Virus record (IMG/VR): IMGVR_UViG_3300046787_000316
Span: 1 to 64,000 of that record
Reading direction: 5' to 3' (one strand)
DNA length: 64,000 nucleotides
Source of the DNA: a virus
Below, piece by piece: positions 15,750 to 24,467 of this stretch; within the stretch, counting starts at the first letter, position 1, and each line of letters opens with the position of its first letter. The notes beneath the pieces were generated by a model, which was not told where the DNA came from, ran no database searches, and saw nothing but the letters and a program-made list of their open reading frames with translations. Made by a program: the position numbers and the translations under genes.

Positions 15750-16144
15750 TTGTCTGTATTAAAACTTTTAAAAACTTTTGTAGGTATTTTTTTGTATCCA
15801 GCGCTTGATGTAGTAATTATACAATTTCTGAATTCATCCCAATCAATCATATATGAATTATCAAGTTGCCCACCTGTCTTAGATTTAACAACTTCGTTCA
15901 AAGCGTTAATCGTATAAATGGTATTTGATTGTTTCTTTCTATGTACTAATATGGTTTTCCAATTGGACATAATAGCCGAAGAACCTTTTCCTACATTAAA
16001 TGTAATAAAAGCCTCATCGATGTTCGATTTATTTTCCAATATAAAAATGTTTGGATTAGTCAATGTATAACTTTCTAATATGAAGTTAAACGAGTTATCC
16101 AATTCTTGCTTCGTTGTAAATAAGCAAAGTAGTTGTGTATTCAT
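15737..16144 (-). CDS. Hypothetical protein, 135 residues
   Basis: Begins MNTQLLCLFTTKQELDNSFN and includes a Trp-rich region SAIMSNWKTILVHRK and a DNSYMIDWDEFRNCII segment. No family is recognised. Its start shares one base with the end of the 619-residue gene, so it is probably co-translated with it, and its 3' end overlaps the promoter of the following gene. Both neighbours are also unassigned, so context gives little. Confidence 0.55.
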   Translation of the reverse strand: MNTQLLCLFTTKQELDNSFNFILESYTLTNPNIFILENKSNIDEAFITFNVGKGSSAIMSNWKTILVHRKKQSNTIYTINALNEVVKSKTGGQLDNSYMIDWDEFRNCIITTSSAGYKKIPTKVFKSFNTDNLEF

Positions 16145-18003
16145 TATCCGTATATTTCTTTATTTGCTTGTTCTAATATTTTAGCAAAGCGTTTATCTAA
16201 TTGCATTTCAAATTTAATTTGTCCTCCATAACCAACTCCATCTTCTCTAGCAACTATGGTAGCAATAGGTATTACTTTTTTAGAAGTTCCGGCTTTATAT
16301 GCTAAATATGGTGGTGTTGCATCAGTCATAGCAACCAATCCTTGTTTAATTTGTTCAAAATCCGATGTTTCAAATATTTGTTTCAATATTGCTCTATCCA
16401 ATGAATTAGGTCCAATTGCCATAGATTCTTCTCCCTCACCAACTGCCTTCAATGGAAACTCTTCTCTGATTGCACCTAACATACCTTCTTTTAATTTAGG
16501 ATTTGAACCTAATGCGGCTATAACATCATGTTGGTGTTGTCTGTGTTGTTTTTGAACTAAATCTAAATATTTTTTAGCAGTTGCATCTCCTTGAGTAGCT
16601 GCTGATTGAATTGATGCTAATACAACTTTTCGAATTGCTCTACCATTTCCTTTTCCAGATTGTAACTTAGCCAATGCATCTTTCAATGAATATCCTTTGG
16701 ATTTTATTATAGCTTGTAATTTCTTATCTTTCAATGCAGCCTTTTCTAATATGGCTATATTTTTAGTACCAAATGCCAATAAGTTTTGAGCTTCACGTTT
16801 CTGATATACGTTCGGATTAATATTATCTGGTAAGTTTTTATCCCATTCTAAGAATTTACCTGTACCTGAATTGATAAAGTTAACAATTACCGATTTTTTC
16901 AATGATACTTCATCTAATATAGATTCACCATTTTTTGTTTTGATTTTAAAATAAGCATCGGTAGAAAACCCTTTATTCTTTTTGTAATCTTTTAAACCCA
17001 TCGCCTCTACTTCACCTTGCGTATCCCAAGCACCAGCTTCGATGGATGCGCCAGGATATTCTCTACCCACTCTATTTAAAATAGCGCTTCGGTTATTGAT
17101 AGCGGCTTGTACCCAAGATTTAGTTACAATTCTACTTGCTTCACTTTTTAAATTAGGATTTTTGGCAAGTTGAGCGGATTCATGTTGTAATAATGAATTA
17201 TAGAATATACGTGCATCCTTATCATTTAACGTTGTACCAATTAAAGTCATCAACTCACCTGCTTGCGCAGAAATTTGACCAGCACCACCTGGTAAGTTTG
17301 AGAAATGTGACCATTTAACGGTATCCTGCGTTGCTCTCGTATTCATCATTCTTTCCAATGCCTTTAAGTGTCTTGGTGCAACTTTGGCATTTTTAATAAT
17401 ATCGATTGGAATTTTGTACGTTGGAGGTGGAGGACCTATTTGGAATTCTTTATTTTTCTTAGCAAATACAATATCATCCGGCTGTTGTTTCTGCTGAAAC
17501 TCCTTACTTCTTAATGTATCTACTTTGGCAAGTGTTTTATCTTTACCACTAATAGTTTTTTTCTTTGGAGTAGTATTACCAAATACACTAGCACCGCCAC
17601 CCGTTACACCAAACGCATTTGGTTTAGTTTCTTTATCATCGGGACCGGCATCAACCATCTGAATATCATTTTTAGAATATCCAGCTTTTTTCAACATACT
17701 ATGTGCTATATTATAGGCTTGGCTATTTTTCTCATATCCCAACGCAGATGCCACAGTAACATCGTTACCGGTATCTGGGTTTCTGAATTTTTGTGATAGA
17801 GCTTTATTTAGACCCGTAGTTGCTTCATTCAAATGTGAAAAATACACTTGAGCAACTTCAACAATCGGAGTTGGTGAATCTATACCAGCTTCTCGTAAAA
17901 TATCAACTAAATGATTTACGTGGGATTCTTTAGTTAAATCGGGTATTCCCCCATCTACTCTGTAACTTAGTTCCAATAAGATATCATCAAAATTTGGAGT
18001 CAT
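16144..18003 (-). CDS. Large late protein, possibly virion-associated with a nuclease-like core
   Basis: A 619-residue protein. The N-terminal 200 residues are low-complexity and linker-like. The middle (about 330-370) holds EAGAWDTQGEVEAMG, FSTDAYFKIKTKNG and ILDEVSLKKSVIVNF. An acidic residue followed by a strand and a (V/I)SLK-type segment resembles the PD-(D/E)XK core of some phage proteins. The C-terminus (YGGQIKFEMQLDKRF) may be another domain. It is preceded by the late motif at 18039-18047, unlike its replication-gene neighbours, so it is likely made with virion genes. It could be an internal or injected protein; the nuclease idea is a weak inference. Confidence 0.45.
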   Translation of the reverse strand: MTPNFDDILLELSYRVDGGIPDLTKESHVNHLVDILREAGIDSPTPIVEVAQVYFSHLNEATTGLNKALSQKFRNPDTGNDVTVASALGYEKNSQAYNIAHSMLKKAGYSKNDIQMVDAGPDDKETKPNAFGVTGGGASVFGNTTPKKKTISGKDKTLAKVDTLRSKEFQQKQQPDDIVFAKKNKEFQIGPPPPTYKIPIDIIKNAKVAPRHLKALERMMNTRATQDTVKWSHFSNLPGGAGQISAQAGELMTLIGTTLNDKDARIFYNSLLQHESAQLAKNPNLKSEASRIVTKSWVQAAINNRSAILNRVGREYPGASIEAGAWDTQGEVEAMGLKDYKKNKGFSTDAYFKIKTKNGESILDEVSLKKSVIVNFINSGTGKFLEWDKNLPDNINPNVYQKREAQNLLAFGTKNIAILEKAALKDKKLQAIIKSKGYSLKDALAKLQSGKGNGRAIRKVVLASIQSAATQGDATAKKYLDLVQKQHRQHQHDVIAALGSNPKLKEGMLGAIREEFPLKAVGEGEESMAIGPNSLDRAILKQIFETSDFEQIKQGLVAMTDATPPYLAYKAGTSKKVIPIATIVAREDGVGYGGQIKFEMQLDKRFAKILEQANKEIYG

Positions 18004-18038
18004 TATTTTTTTATATTTGTTATATACTATATTATAAG

Positions 18039-18047
18039 TATAAATAT
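18039..18047 (-). promoter_or_regulatory. Late motif ATATTTATA upstream of the 619-residue protein
   Basis: Exact copy of the nonamer that precedes most virion genes here, 35 nt before the ATG at 18003. It marks this gene as late although it lies among replication genes. Confidence 0.55.
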
Positions 18048-18053
18048 AATTTT

Positions 18054-19319
18054 TTAATCTATTACTACCAAATTATCATAATTTATACCTTCTTCAATCT
18101 TAACTGGGAAACCACCTTCTTCCATCATATTCTTAACCACTCCTAATATCTCTTCCCTCTCATTAGGATGAACATCAAATACAAACGCATCATAGGTATA
18201 AAGTATCATTTTCGATTCTTTCAACTCAATCCAATCTAAAACCTTATCAATCTTCATATAGTTTACTTCCGTTTCCAGCGCCTGTAACATATAGTTGAAT
18301 ACCTTTTGTTCAGTCGCTCCTTCAATTTTTGAGAAATGGATTTCCCTCTTATATAGAGGTGTCGTTAAACGACCGGAAATTACGAACTTTTGGTAAACTC
18401 CTCTAATGTATTGTTCAACCTTTTGAAAGAACGGAATTTGGCGTGCATTATCATCCAACCCCCCATAAAGATATGTAAAGGTTATCTTCTTTGCCGTTTC
18501 GTAATCACATCCATATAAGTCGGCAAGGTGTTGGTGAGCCGTAACCCCTTTGGGAAAGTCGTAACCGATTAATTTTGCAATCAAACGAATGTGGTATGAC
18601 TCGTAATCGAATTGTATGAGAGTTCCCCCATCGAATCTACTAACCATCATCGAACGTGTTCCATCGGATTTGTTAAGAGCGGACCAATTCACATTGAGAT
18701 GTCGATTCGAAGGTCTACCGGTTGTGGTGTATGGATTGTATTTTGTGTACACCAATCCGTTGTAGATATAATGCGGGTTGAAGGCAAAACTATCAATAAA
18801 TTTTTCTTCTTCGACTTTCACCCCAGCCCCCTCCAGCCTCCCAAGTGTTCGGATAGAATCTGAATAAACTTTATACCAACTCTGTCTATTTTGGATATCA
18901 GGAATAGTCTGTAAGAGTTCGTACCACTTCATTAGAGGGATACAATCATTCATCTCGGTATAATCGTTTCTATACCCCTTATAAAGCGATTCAGCGAACT
19001 CATTGATTACGAATGGTTTACCATACTCTTCAAGATATACCCACTCATAATCCAGCGAATCTGATTGAATATAGCGATTCCCTAAAATTAACGTATTCTC
19101 ATTACAAAGTCTGTTAATTGGGAAAGATTGTACACCTCCGGCATCAATATGATGAAAGTTGATTATACCATCTTCCTTATCGGTTCTATAATATAGAAAT
19201 GATATATGCGTACCAAGCTCATGCGCCTTATGGGAACTCCATATTGGTACTAATAATCTAATGTTTGGATTAGATTTGACAAAAAAATGTAGGGTATCCC
19301 TATTTTCTATTAAGTTCAT
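18054..19319 (-). CDS. DNA polymerase, family A type
   Basis: A 421-residue polymerase with family A motifs: TTTGRPSNRHLNVNW near 198-212, motif A FDYESYHIRLIAKL with Asp238, motif B AKKITFTYLYGG (Lys277, Tyr285) and motif C LYTYDAFVFDV with Asp377. The two metal-binding aspartates are present. Deviations from Pol I: the motif A Glu is His, the motif B Arg is replaced, and the motif C HDE is YDA. At 421 residues it has room for a polymerase domain and a reduced N-terminal region, but no complete 3'-5' exonuclease is evident. T4 itself uses a family B polymerase. The gene has a host-type promoter ending 6 bases before the ATG. Confidence 0.8.
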   Translation of the reverse strand: MNLIENRDTLHFFVKSNPNIRLLVPIWSSHKAHELGTHISFLYYRTDKEDGIINFHHIDAGGVQSFPINRLCNENTLILGNRYIQSDSLDYEWVYLEEYGKPFVINEFAESLYKGYRNDYTEMNDCIPLMKWYELLQTIPDIQNRQSWYKVYSDSIRTLGRLEGAGVKVEEEKFIDSFAFNPHYIYNGLVYTKYNPYTTTGRPSNRHLNVNWSALNKSDGTRSMMVSRFDGGTLIQFDYESYHIRLIAKLIGYDFPKGVTAHQHLADLYGCDYETAKKITFTYLYGGLDDNARQIPFFQKVEQYIRGVYQKFVISGRLTTPLYKREIHFSKIEGATEQKVFNYMLQALETEVNYMKIDKVLDWIELKESKMILYTYDAFVFDVHPNEREEILGVVKNMMEEGGFPVKIEEGINYDNLVVID

Positions 19320-19325
19320 ACCCTA

Positions 19326-19356
19326 CAAATATACAAAATTTATTTGTTATTTCAAA
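19326..19356 (-). promoter_or_regulatory. Bacteroidota-type promoter for the DNA polymerase, probably leaderless
   Basis: -33 TTTG at 19356-19353, 19-nt spacer, -7 TATATTTG at 19333-19326. Only 6 bases separate the -7 box from the ATG at 19319. Confidence 0.75.
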
Positions 19357-19358
19357 AT

Positions 19359-20132
19359 TTATTCTCCCCAATGTTTATTTCGGAGTTCATACATATCGAT
19401 TGCTTCTCGTTTCATCTGATTTCCTTTGTGGAAATATGCACCTTCTTTAAGATATCCACCTAAGAAGTTTCTTCTCATTCGGTTTGGGTCTCTGTTTGGT
19501 TCTGAACCATGAACTACGTGTGAGTGTAAAAGTGCAACTTGTCCTTTTTTAAGGTATCCTTCGATTTTTCTGAAATCATGTCCTTCTGGCATTACACAAC
19601 TAATTCCTCTCTCACTTCTCCAATTATCAGTATTGGTTGCCTTTCTTTCCTCATTATCTTCTACCGGTAAAACTGGCAATCTATGAGAACCTTCGTAATT
19701 CCACACTGCTCCGTTTTCAGGGTCGTGATTATCCAATGCTAATGCTGTATTGATAATTTCGTTATGTCCACATCCTGTGTAAAATGCGTTTTGATGTTGG
19801 TCACGTCCTAATTCACCTTTTGGTTTATAATATCCCCAAGTTTGTAAACCAACTACGTTTCCTTCCATTAGGAATTCAGCTGCTTCTAAAATCTTTGGGT
19901 GTGCGAATAATTTTTCAATTAAGGCAGAATCTCTATGCGGATACATAATTGGCTCGTATTCTTGCCATTTACCCGGTTCGTTTGCATTACGTTCTAATCG
20001 TAATCTATCTAATTCTGCGTTGATTTCATCTACTTCCGTTTCGGTAAGTAAATCTAAGACTGTGAAACCTCTGTATCTCCAATCAAATGACATTTGTTGA
20101 AGTTCTTCGGTTGTAAGATGTTTGTATGCCAT
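19359..20132 (-). CDS. PhyH-type Fe(II)/2-oxoglutarate dioxygenase
   Basis: A 257-residue double-stranded beta-helix oxygenase. The proximal metal motif region reads LGRDQHQNAFYTGCGHNE, a conserved strand is NTALALDNHDPENGAVW, and the distal part is VALLHSHVVHGSEPN, with His208 as the likely third ligand and Arg residues (220s) for 2-oxoglutarate. The usual H-x-D is H113-Q-N115, so the carboxylate ligand may be missing or supplied elsewhere. PhyH proteins are common in T4-like phages of aquatic bacteria; substrates are unknown. It has its own host-type promoter and lies next to the polymerase. Confidence 0.82.
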   Translation of the reverse strand: MAYKHLTTEELQQMSFDWRYRGFTVLDLLTETEVDEINAELDRLRLERNANEPGKWQEYEPIMYPHRDSALIEKLFAHPKILEAAEFLMEGNVVGLQTWGYYKPKGELGRDQHQNAFYTGCGHNEIINTALALDNHDPENGAVWNYEGSHRLPVLPVEDNEERKATNTDNWRSERGISCVMPEGHDFRKIEGYLKKGQVALLHSHVVHGSEPNRDPNRMRRNFLGGYLKEGAYFHKGNQMKREAIDMYELRNKHWGE

Positions 20133-20151
20133 AACTTAGTTTATTTATATA

Positions 20152-20183
20152 CAAATATATATATATTTTTTCACTAAACCAAA
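20152..20183 (-). promoter_or_regulatory. Bacteroidota-type promoter for the PhyH gene
   Basis: -33 TTTG at 20183-20180, 20-nt spacer, -7 TATATTTG at 20159-20152. It marks the boundary between the late virion genes above and the replication genes below. Confidence 0.8.
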
Positions 20184-20200
20184 TAAAATTTTAAATGATT

Positions 20201-20575
20201 TTATCTATGGAATTGTAACAGATTTGGTAGGTATAGTGCAATGTTTGTTATAACACTACCAACATTTCTTAACGAAGATTGATTTGATGCCCTAACTCCC
20301 ATATCATCAACTTCTCCGTTTGGTTGATATGTGGCTAATACAGGTCCAGTTATTCTCCACTTTAAATCAGATACTTTCCAAAATGGATTTGATTCTAATT
20401 CATCATATACTTCCGATGAAATCTCAAACACAAATCCATTCTTATCACTAACCTTTTGGCAGAAATATCTACGAATAAATCCATAACGATAATCGGTTTC
20501 CGTTGGAATTGGAACAATCGTTTTTGGTAATTCTATTTTAAATTTACTAAGGTTTGTTGCTATATCTTTATACAT
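20201..20575 (-). CDS. Probable baseplate-associated protein, unknown
   Basis: A 124-residue protein following the hub gene by 4 bases, at the end of the tail cluster. It shows RYGFIRRYFCQKVSDKNGF and WKVSDLKWRITGPV and ends with a hydrophobic ITNIALYLPNLLQF. No family is recognised. Position and coupling to the hub gene suggest a baseplate or tail-assembly role. Confidence 0.5.
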   Translation of the reverse strand: MYKDIATNLSKFKIELPKTIVPIPTETDYRYGFIRRYFCQKVSDKNGFVFEISSEVYDELESNPFWKVSDLKWRITGPVLATYQPNGEVDDMGVRASNQSSLRNVGSVITNIALYLPNLLQFHR

Positions 20576-20579
20576 ACTA

Positions 20580-22823
20580 TTAACTTGGTTTTATTCTGAA
20601 TCCAGCATCTAATGTAGTTGTCCATCCCTCTGGTGTAATACTATGTTTTGTATTTGTTATCTGAAATACTCCGATGTGGTTATACATTTCAGGCACACCA
20701 TCTATATGAAAATACTCACCACAACTAAATCCACTCAACCCATCAATTGTAATTGTTATTTCAATAGGTGTTAATATACTCTTACTATTTTCTTCTTTAC
20801 TTTTAACTTGTGTTCTGATAAATTCTAAGTCATTATAAATCAATAGCGCTAAATTATCTTTACCAACTTTGAATTTTATAGATTTGGAATCAATAATTTC
20901 CGTTATGTTCTTAGCTTCTGCTGGTTTCTCATCATCGACCGGTACAGTTGTTCCCTTTTCAACCATATCCTTATATGTTTTTTTAAGAGCTTCCAAGTCG
21001 ATTAAGTTTACGGAGTAATATCCATCTCTATTTGCAAACATAGAACTATCATATTGCGTATAGGCATTTGCAGGTAATCCAATTTTCTTCCTATCTTCGG
21101 GTTTAGTTTTCTTATATGCTTCGATTAAAGTTCTTTGTGCATTAAACACAGTTCTACCGGCTACTAAATTACTCATTTCAAAGTTAAAACTAAAATCTTT
21201 AACAATTGAATTTATAGTAGTTGGTTTGAATCTGTAAACATCTTTTGGTCTATCCTCATTTGTTGATTTTATATCAATAATAGTAGCTTTGCCACCTGAT
21301 ACTTGTGGATGATATCCTAATCTGAATAATCCGTATGAATTTGCGTTAACAATATCCAATATACCTTCTAAGAAATCTCCCTTTGTATATGATTTCTTCC
21401 AAGCTTCAACGACTGTTTTGTATTTTACAAATATATTTAATGCGTTACCATTTCTAATACCATCATCCGATACCGTATTCTTTTCGTTAATTACGATATC
21501 CTTTTTAGCACGTTCCATTGCCACTACATTTGAATCTTCAACTGAATATCCATTTATAGAACCATCGACTCTATTTTTATCATCAATTACAACATTGTTA
21601 CCATTCTTATCTCCTGTAAACTTTGGTAGGGTTTTATTTGGAAAAATAACTTCATCGGAAGATGATATTAAATTTTTATGAATTCGTATTGGGATGAATT
21701 GTTTAACCGAACCACCAACTTTGTATTCAGGTAATTCAAACTTAAATGTTCCATCATCCGTTCCATCTAATATTGAATAATTCATCAATGTTGTAAATAT
21801 AAATCTTAATGAAATATATGGATTTGGATTTGCGCCTTCATCCTTCTTTTCATCATTTATTTTACCCCAATTGAAAAATTCATTATTTGCTCCAGCAGCT
21901 GCGTTTTTTAATTTAGTATAATCCAAATTCAAATCGCTCGCCATTTGGGTAAGGTACTGCTGCATCTCATCTCCCTTTGCTTTGCTTTGAGCAGGAGCTA
22001 CTGATTTCTTTTCATCTATATTAATAGGAATCGCCAGAGTCATTTGATTTCCTTGTGATATTTCCAACATAACACTATATGTCCCATTGGCATCAATTGA
22101 AAAACTATAATCGGTAACCTTACCAGCTACCAAATCGTATGTTCCCCTAGCACATTCTATTCTTGTTAGATAATTTTTTAAATTTTTGGTATCTACTTTG
22201 TAATAGTCTGAAAACGTATTAATAAATGATTGATAATTGTTTTTTGGAATAATCGATTCAATTACGGATTTATATGGTTTTGGAGAATCTGCATCCTTTG
22301 AGTCAGGATATGATTTACGCTCCAATATATTACTACCATATTCAAATAGTACATTCATACCCGGTTTCATAAAAAACATTTCAAACATTTCCATTTGTTT
22401 CAATGAAAAACATCTAATGTTTATTCTAGCCGTTTTTAATGTATTATTTGCACCATCGGTATCAATATCAACCGATTCAATTAATGGTGTAGATATTCTC
22501 CTATTAGTTTCTCCTGGAACTTTTATTAGTTTGCCTTCGAAATCAATTCCAACAATCGTTTCATTCAATGAATAATTTAATTGGGAATCTATATTATTTT
22601 TAATTATACATCCGGAATATCCACCCGAGCTACCACCTTCTACTAAACTTTTAAATTTATCAGCAACGGCATCGGCATTATCAGGCATAGTATCTTTGAT
22701 AACTTTTGCACCGGATGTTAAAATCATCCAAGGTTGCATTAGCATAGTATCGATTCTATTTGATTCCCTATCTCTTAAAACATCGACAGTCCAATCCTTT
22801 AATGGAGCTAAATATGGAAACAT
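20580..22823 (-). CDS. Baseplate hub protein (gp27/gpD-like)
   Basis: A 747-residue structural protein. The C-terminal segment GVFQITNTKHSITPEGWTTT followed by LDAGFRIKPS matches the end of hub proteins of contractile tails (gp27/late control D type). The N-terminal region has a beta-rich domain with FEYGSNILERKSYP. It is longer than T4 gp27 (391), with insertions in the middle. It lies directly after a LysM gp53-like gene, as expected in a baseplate cluster. It probably forms the channel below the tube; enzymatic domains are not seen. Confidence 0.65.
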   Translation of the reverse strand: MFPYLAPLKDWTVDVLRDRESNRIDTMLMQPWMILTSGAKVIKDTMPDNADAVADKFKSLVEGGSSGGYSGCIIKNNIDSQLNYSLNETIVGIDFEGKLIKVPGETNRRISTPLIESVDIDTDGANNTLKTARINIRCFSLKQMEMFEMFFMKPGMNVLFEYGSNILERKSYPDSKDADSPKPYKSVIESIIPKNNYQSFINTFSDYYKVDTKNLKNYLTRIECARGTYDLVAGKVTDYSFSIDANGTYSVMLEISQGNQMTLAIPINIDEKKSVAPAQSKAKGDEMQQYLTQMASDLNLDYTKLKNAAAGANNEFFNWGKINDEKKDEGANPNPYISLRFIFTTLMNYSILDGTDDGTFKFELPEYKVGGSVKQFIPIRIHKNLISSSDEVIFPNKTLPKFTGDKNGNNVVIDDKNRVDGSINGYSVEDSNVVAMERAKKDIVINEKNTVSDDGIRNGNALNIFVKYKTVVEAWKKSYTKGDFLEGILDIVNANSYGLFRLGYHPQVSGGKATIIDIKSTNEDRPKDVYRFKPTTINSIVKDFSFNFEMSNLVAGRTVFNAQRTLIEAYKKTKPEDRKKIGLPANAYTQYDSSMFANRDGYYSVNLIDLEALKKTYKDMVEKGTTVPVDDEKPAEAKNITEIIDSKSIKFKVGKDNLALLIYNDLEFIRTQVKSKEENSKSILTPIEITITIDGLSGFSCGEYFHIDGVPEMYNHIGVFQITNTKHSITPEGWTTTLDAGFRIKPS

Positions 22824-22826
22824 AAC

Positions 22827-23129
22827 TTACTTATTTATTTTTTCTAAATCATTCATTATAATAGTGGTATTCGATGGAATTCTCATTTGAAGTCCAGGTT
22901 CTACATAAAATGTAGCATCGTTTATATTATTAGCAGTTGCTATAATCCACCACTTAGTTTTATCGTTATAGTATTTATGTGCCAATAAATCCAATCTATC
23001 ACCTGCTTCTGAAATGATGTATAAATCATTATCATTTGGCTTTATTCTCGGATATATAGTTGATTCCAAATATTGTTTATTGGTTTCTTTCGTTTTAATA
23101 ACTTTACTATATGCGTATCTATCTGCCAT
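22827..23129 (-). CDS. 53: Baseplate wedge protein with LysM domain (T4 gp53-like)
   Basis: A 100-residue protein. GDRLDLLAHKYYNDKTKWW followed by a NNINDATFYVEPG turn and MRIPS is a LysM fold, and the length and position match gp53-type baseplate proteins. In T4, gp53 clamps wedges together around the hub. It shares one base with the end of the upstream gene and is followed by the hub gene after 3 bases. Confidence 0.7.
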   Translation of the reverse strand: MADRYAYSKVIKTKETNKQYLESTIYPRIKPNDNDLYIISEAGDRLDLLAHKYYNDKTKWWIIATANNINDATFYVEPGLQMRIPSNTTIIMNDLEKINK

Positions 23130-24421
23130 TATTTGCTTGATTTAGGTGTTTGAATATATTTTTTACCATCCGCATTATATCCATCAAAATTGTATCGATA
23201 TGTCTTTGTTTCTCCTTTATTGATTGTATGATTTTCTATTATTCTCATAGAAATACTCACATTCACTACCGATGGATACAACGCAGTATCACCATTCTTT
23301 TCCATATATGGATTATTATTTGCCCATACAGTAGTATCATCTATACTGAATCCAATCGAGTCAACTATACCTAATATATTGTTATATAATCCTTCTATAT
23401 TAAGATGAACCAAATTTGGCGAAAACATAGTAGGTGTATTATCCGTAATTTCTTTAGATTCAGCGTATTGAACCATAGAAACTTCATCAAATGGAAATGC
23501 CAATGATTTTAAGAAATTTATTTTCTTAATCATTACATCCTTTTCTTTTGCCGTAAGATAGTATAATTTTAAATCAAATTTAAGACTACGTTCTACTCCA
23601 CCATATCTATATACTTTGAATGGAGAACCTACATATTTAAAATCAGACCATTCAGGTGTAATATCTTCCGATATACCACTAATTGCTCCAACGAATGGAA
23701 CAACTTTCGTAGTTCCGTATTTACCAAATGAAATCCATACTTGATTCGCATTACTATATTCTTTGGCTTTCTTTTTTAAATCTTCAATACTATCAAATGA
23801 TTCAATAGTCTGAATACTATCTTTAGCATCATCCCACCCATATAATGTATCACCTTCTCGTTTTGCTAATTTACCATTTTTATCAGTATAAAACTTTGAG
23901 AATTTCTTATCTTCTATTAAAACGGCTTTAGTTCCAGTCTTATCAGATGGACCATACTTTGGACCATATTGCTCATCGTTTGTTTTAGCTTTTAAATTAG
24001 ATGCTAATTTCTTTAAACCACCTTTAGTTACCGCTACTTTCGTTAATGCTAATCCAACATTTGCAGCCACCCCCAATGGAGATGAACCACCTTGTTTTAT
24101 TTTACCAATTAGGGAAGCAGGTGCCGGAGATTTTTTTACAAAATAATTAGTATCTGCTTCTGGACTTTGTAGTAATAATGAAATGGGCTTAGATAATACC
24201 GTATTGTTTTTAAAAATAGTATCACCAGGTCTATTGGCTGAACCCTTTAATACTCCACTAACTTGATTACCAATTAAATCGGCAATTGCGTTTGGAGATG
24301 AAGCTAACAATGCGGCTCCTCTTGGTGGATTGATTAAACCCAGAGAATTAATACGAATCTTTTCAGATTTTCCGTAAAGTTCAGTTTGTTTACTTTTGAA
24401 AAGGTCTTTAAGTGTTGCCAT
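23129..24421 (-). CDS. Baseplate / tube-initiator protein (gp48/gp54-like)
   Basis: A 430-residue protein. The N-terminal 200 residues are linker-like. The C-terminal half (VWISFGKYGTTKVVPFVGAI, WSDFKYVGSPFKVYRYGG, RSLKFDLKLYYLTAKEKD) resembles tube-related baseplate proteins such as gp48/gp54, which form the start of the tail tube. It lies between the tape measure and the gp53-like gene, the right place for such a protein. The late motif lies 18 nt before the ATG. The assignment is by position and fold impression. Confidence 0.5.
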   Translation of the reverse strand: MATLKDLFKSKQTELYGKSEKIRINSLGLINPPRGAALLASSPNAIADLIGNQVSGVLKGSANRPGDTIFKNNTVLSKPISLLLQSPEADTNYFVKKSPAPASLIGKIKQGGSSPLGVAANVGLALTKVAVTKGGLKKLASNLKAKTNDEQYGPKYGPSDKTGTKAVLIEDKKFSKFYTDKNGKLAKREGDTLYGWDDAKDSIQTIESFDSIEDLKKKAKEYSNANQVWISFGKYGTTKVVPFVGAISGISEDITPEWSDFKYVGSPFKVYRYGGVERSLKFDLKLYYLTAKEKDVMIKKINFLKSLAFPFDEVSMVQYAESKEITDNTPTMFSPNLVHLNIEGLYNNILGIVDSIGFSIDDTTVWANNNPYMEKNGDTALYPSVVNVSISMRIIENHTINKGETKTYRYNFDGYNADGKKYIQTPKSSK

Positions 24422-24439
24422 TTATAGTTTACTATTTAC

Positions 24440-24448
24440 TATAAATAT
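24440..24448 (-). promoter_or_regulatory. Late motif ATATTTATA
   Basis: Exact nonamer 18 nt before the ATG of the tube-initiator-like gene. Confidence 0.55.
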
Positions 24449-24467
24449 CTCTTATGAAAATTTATGG

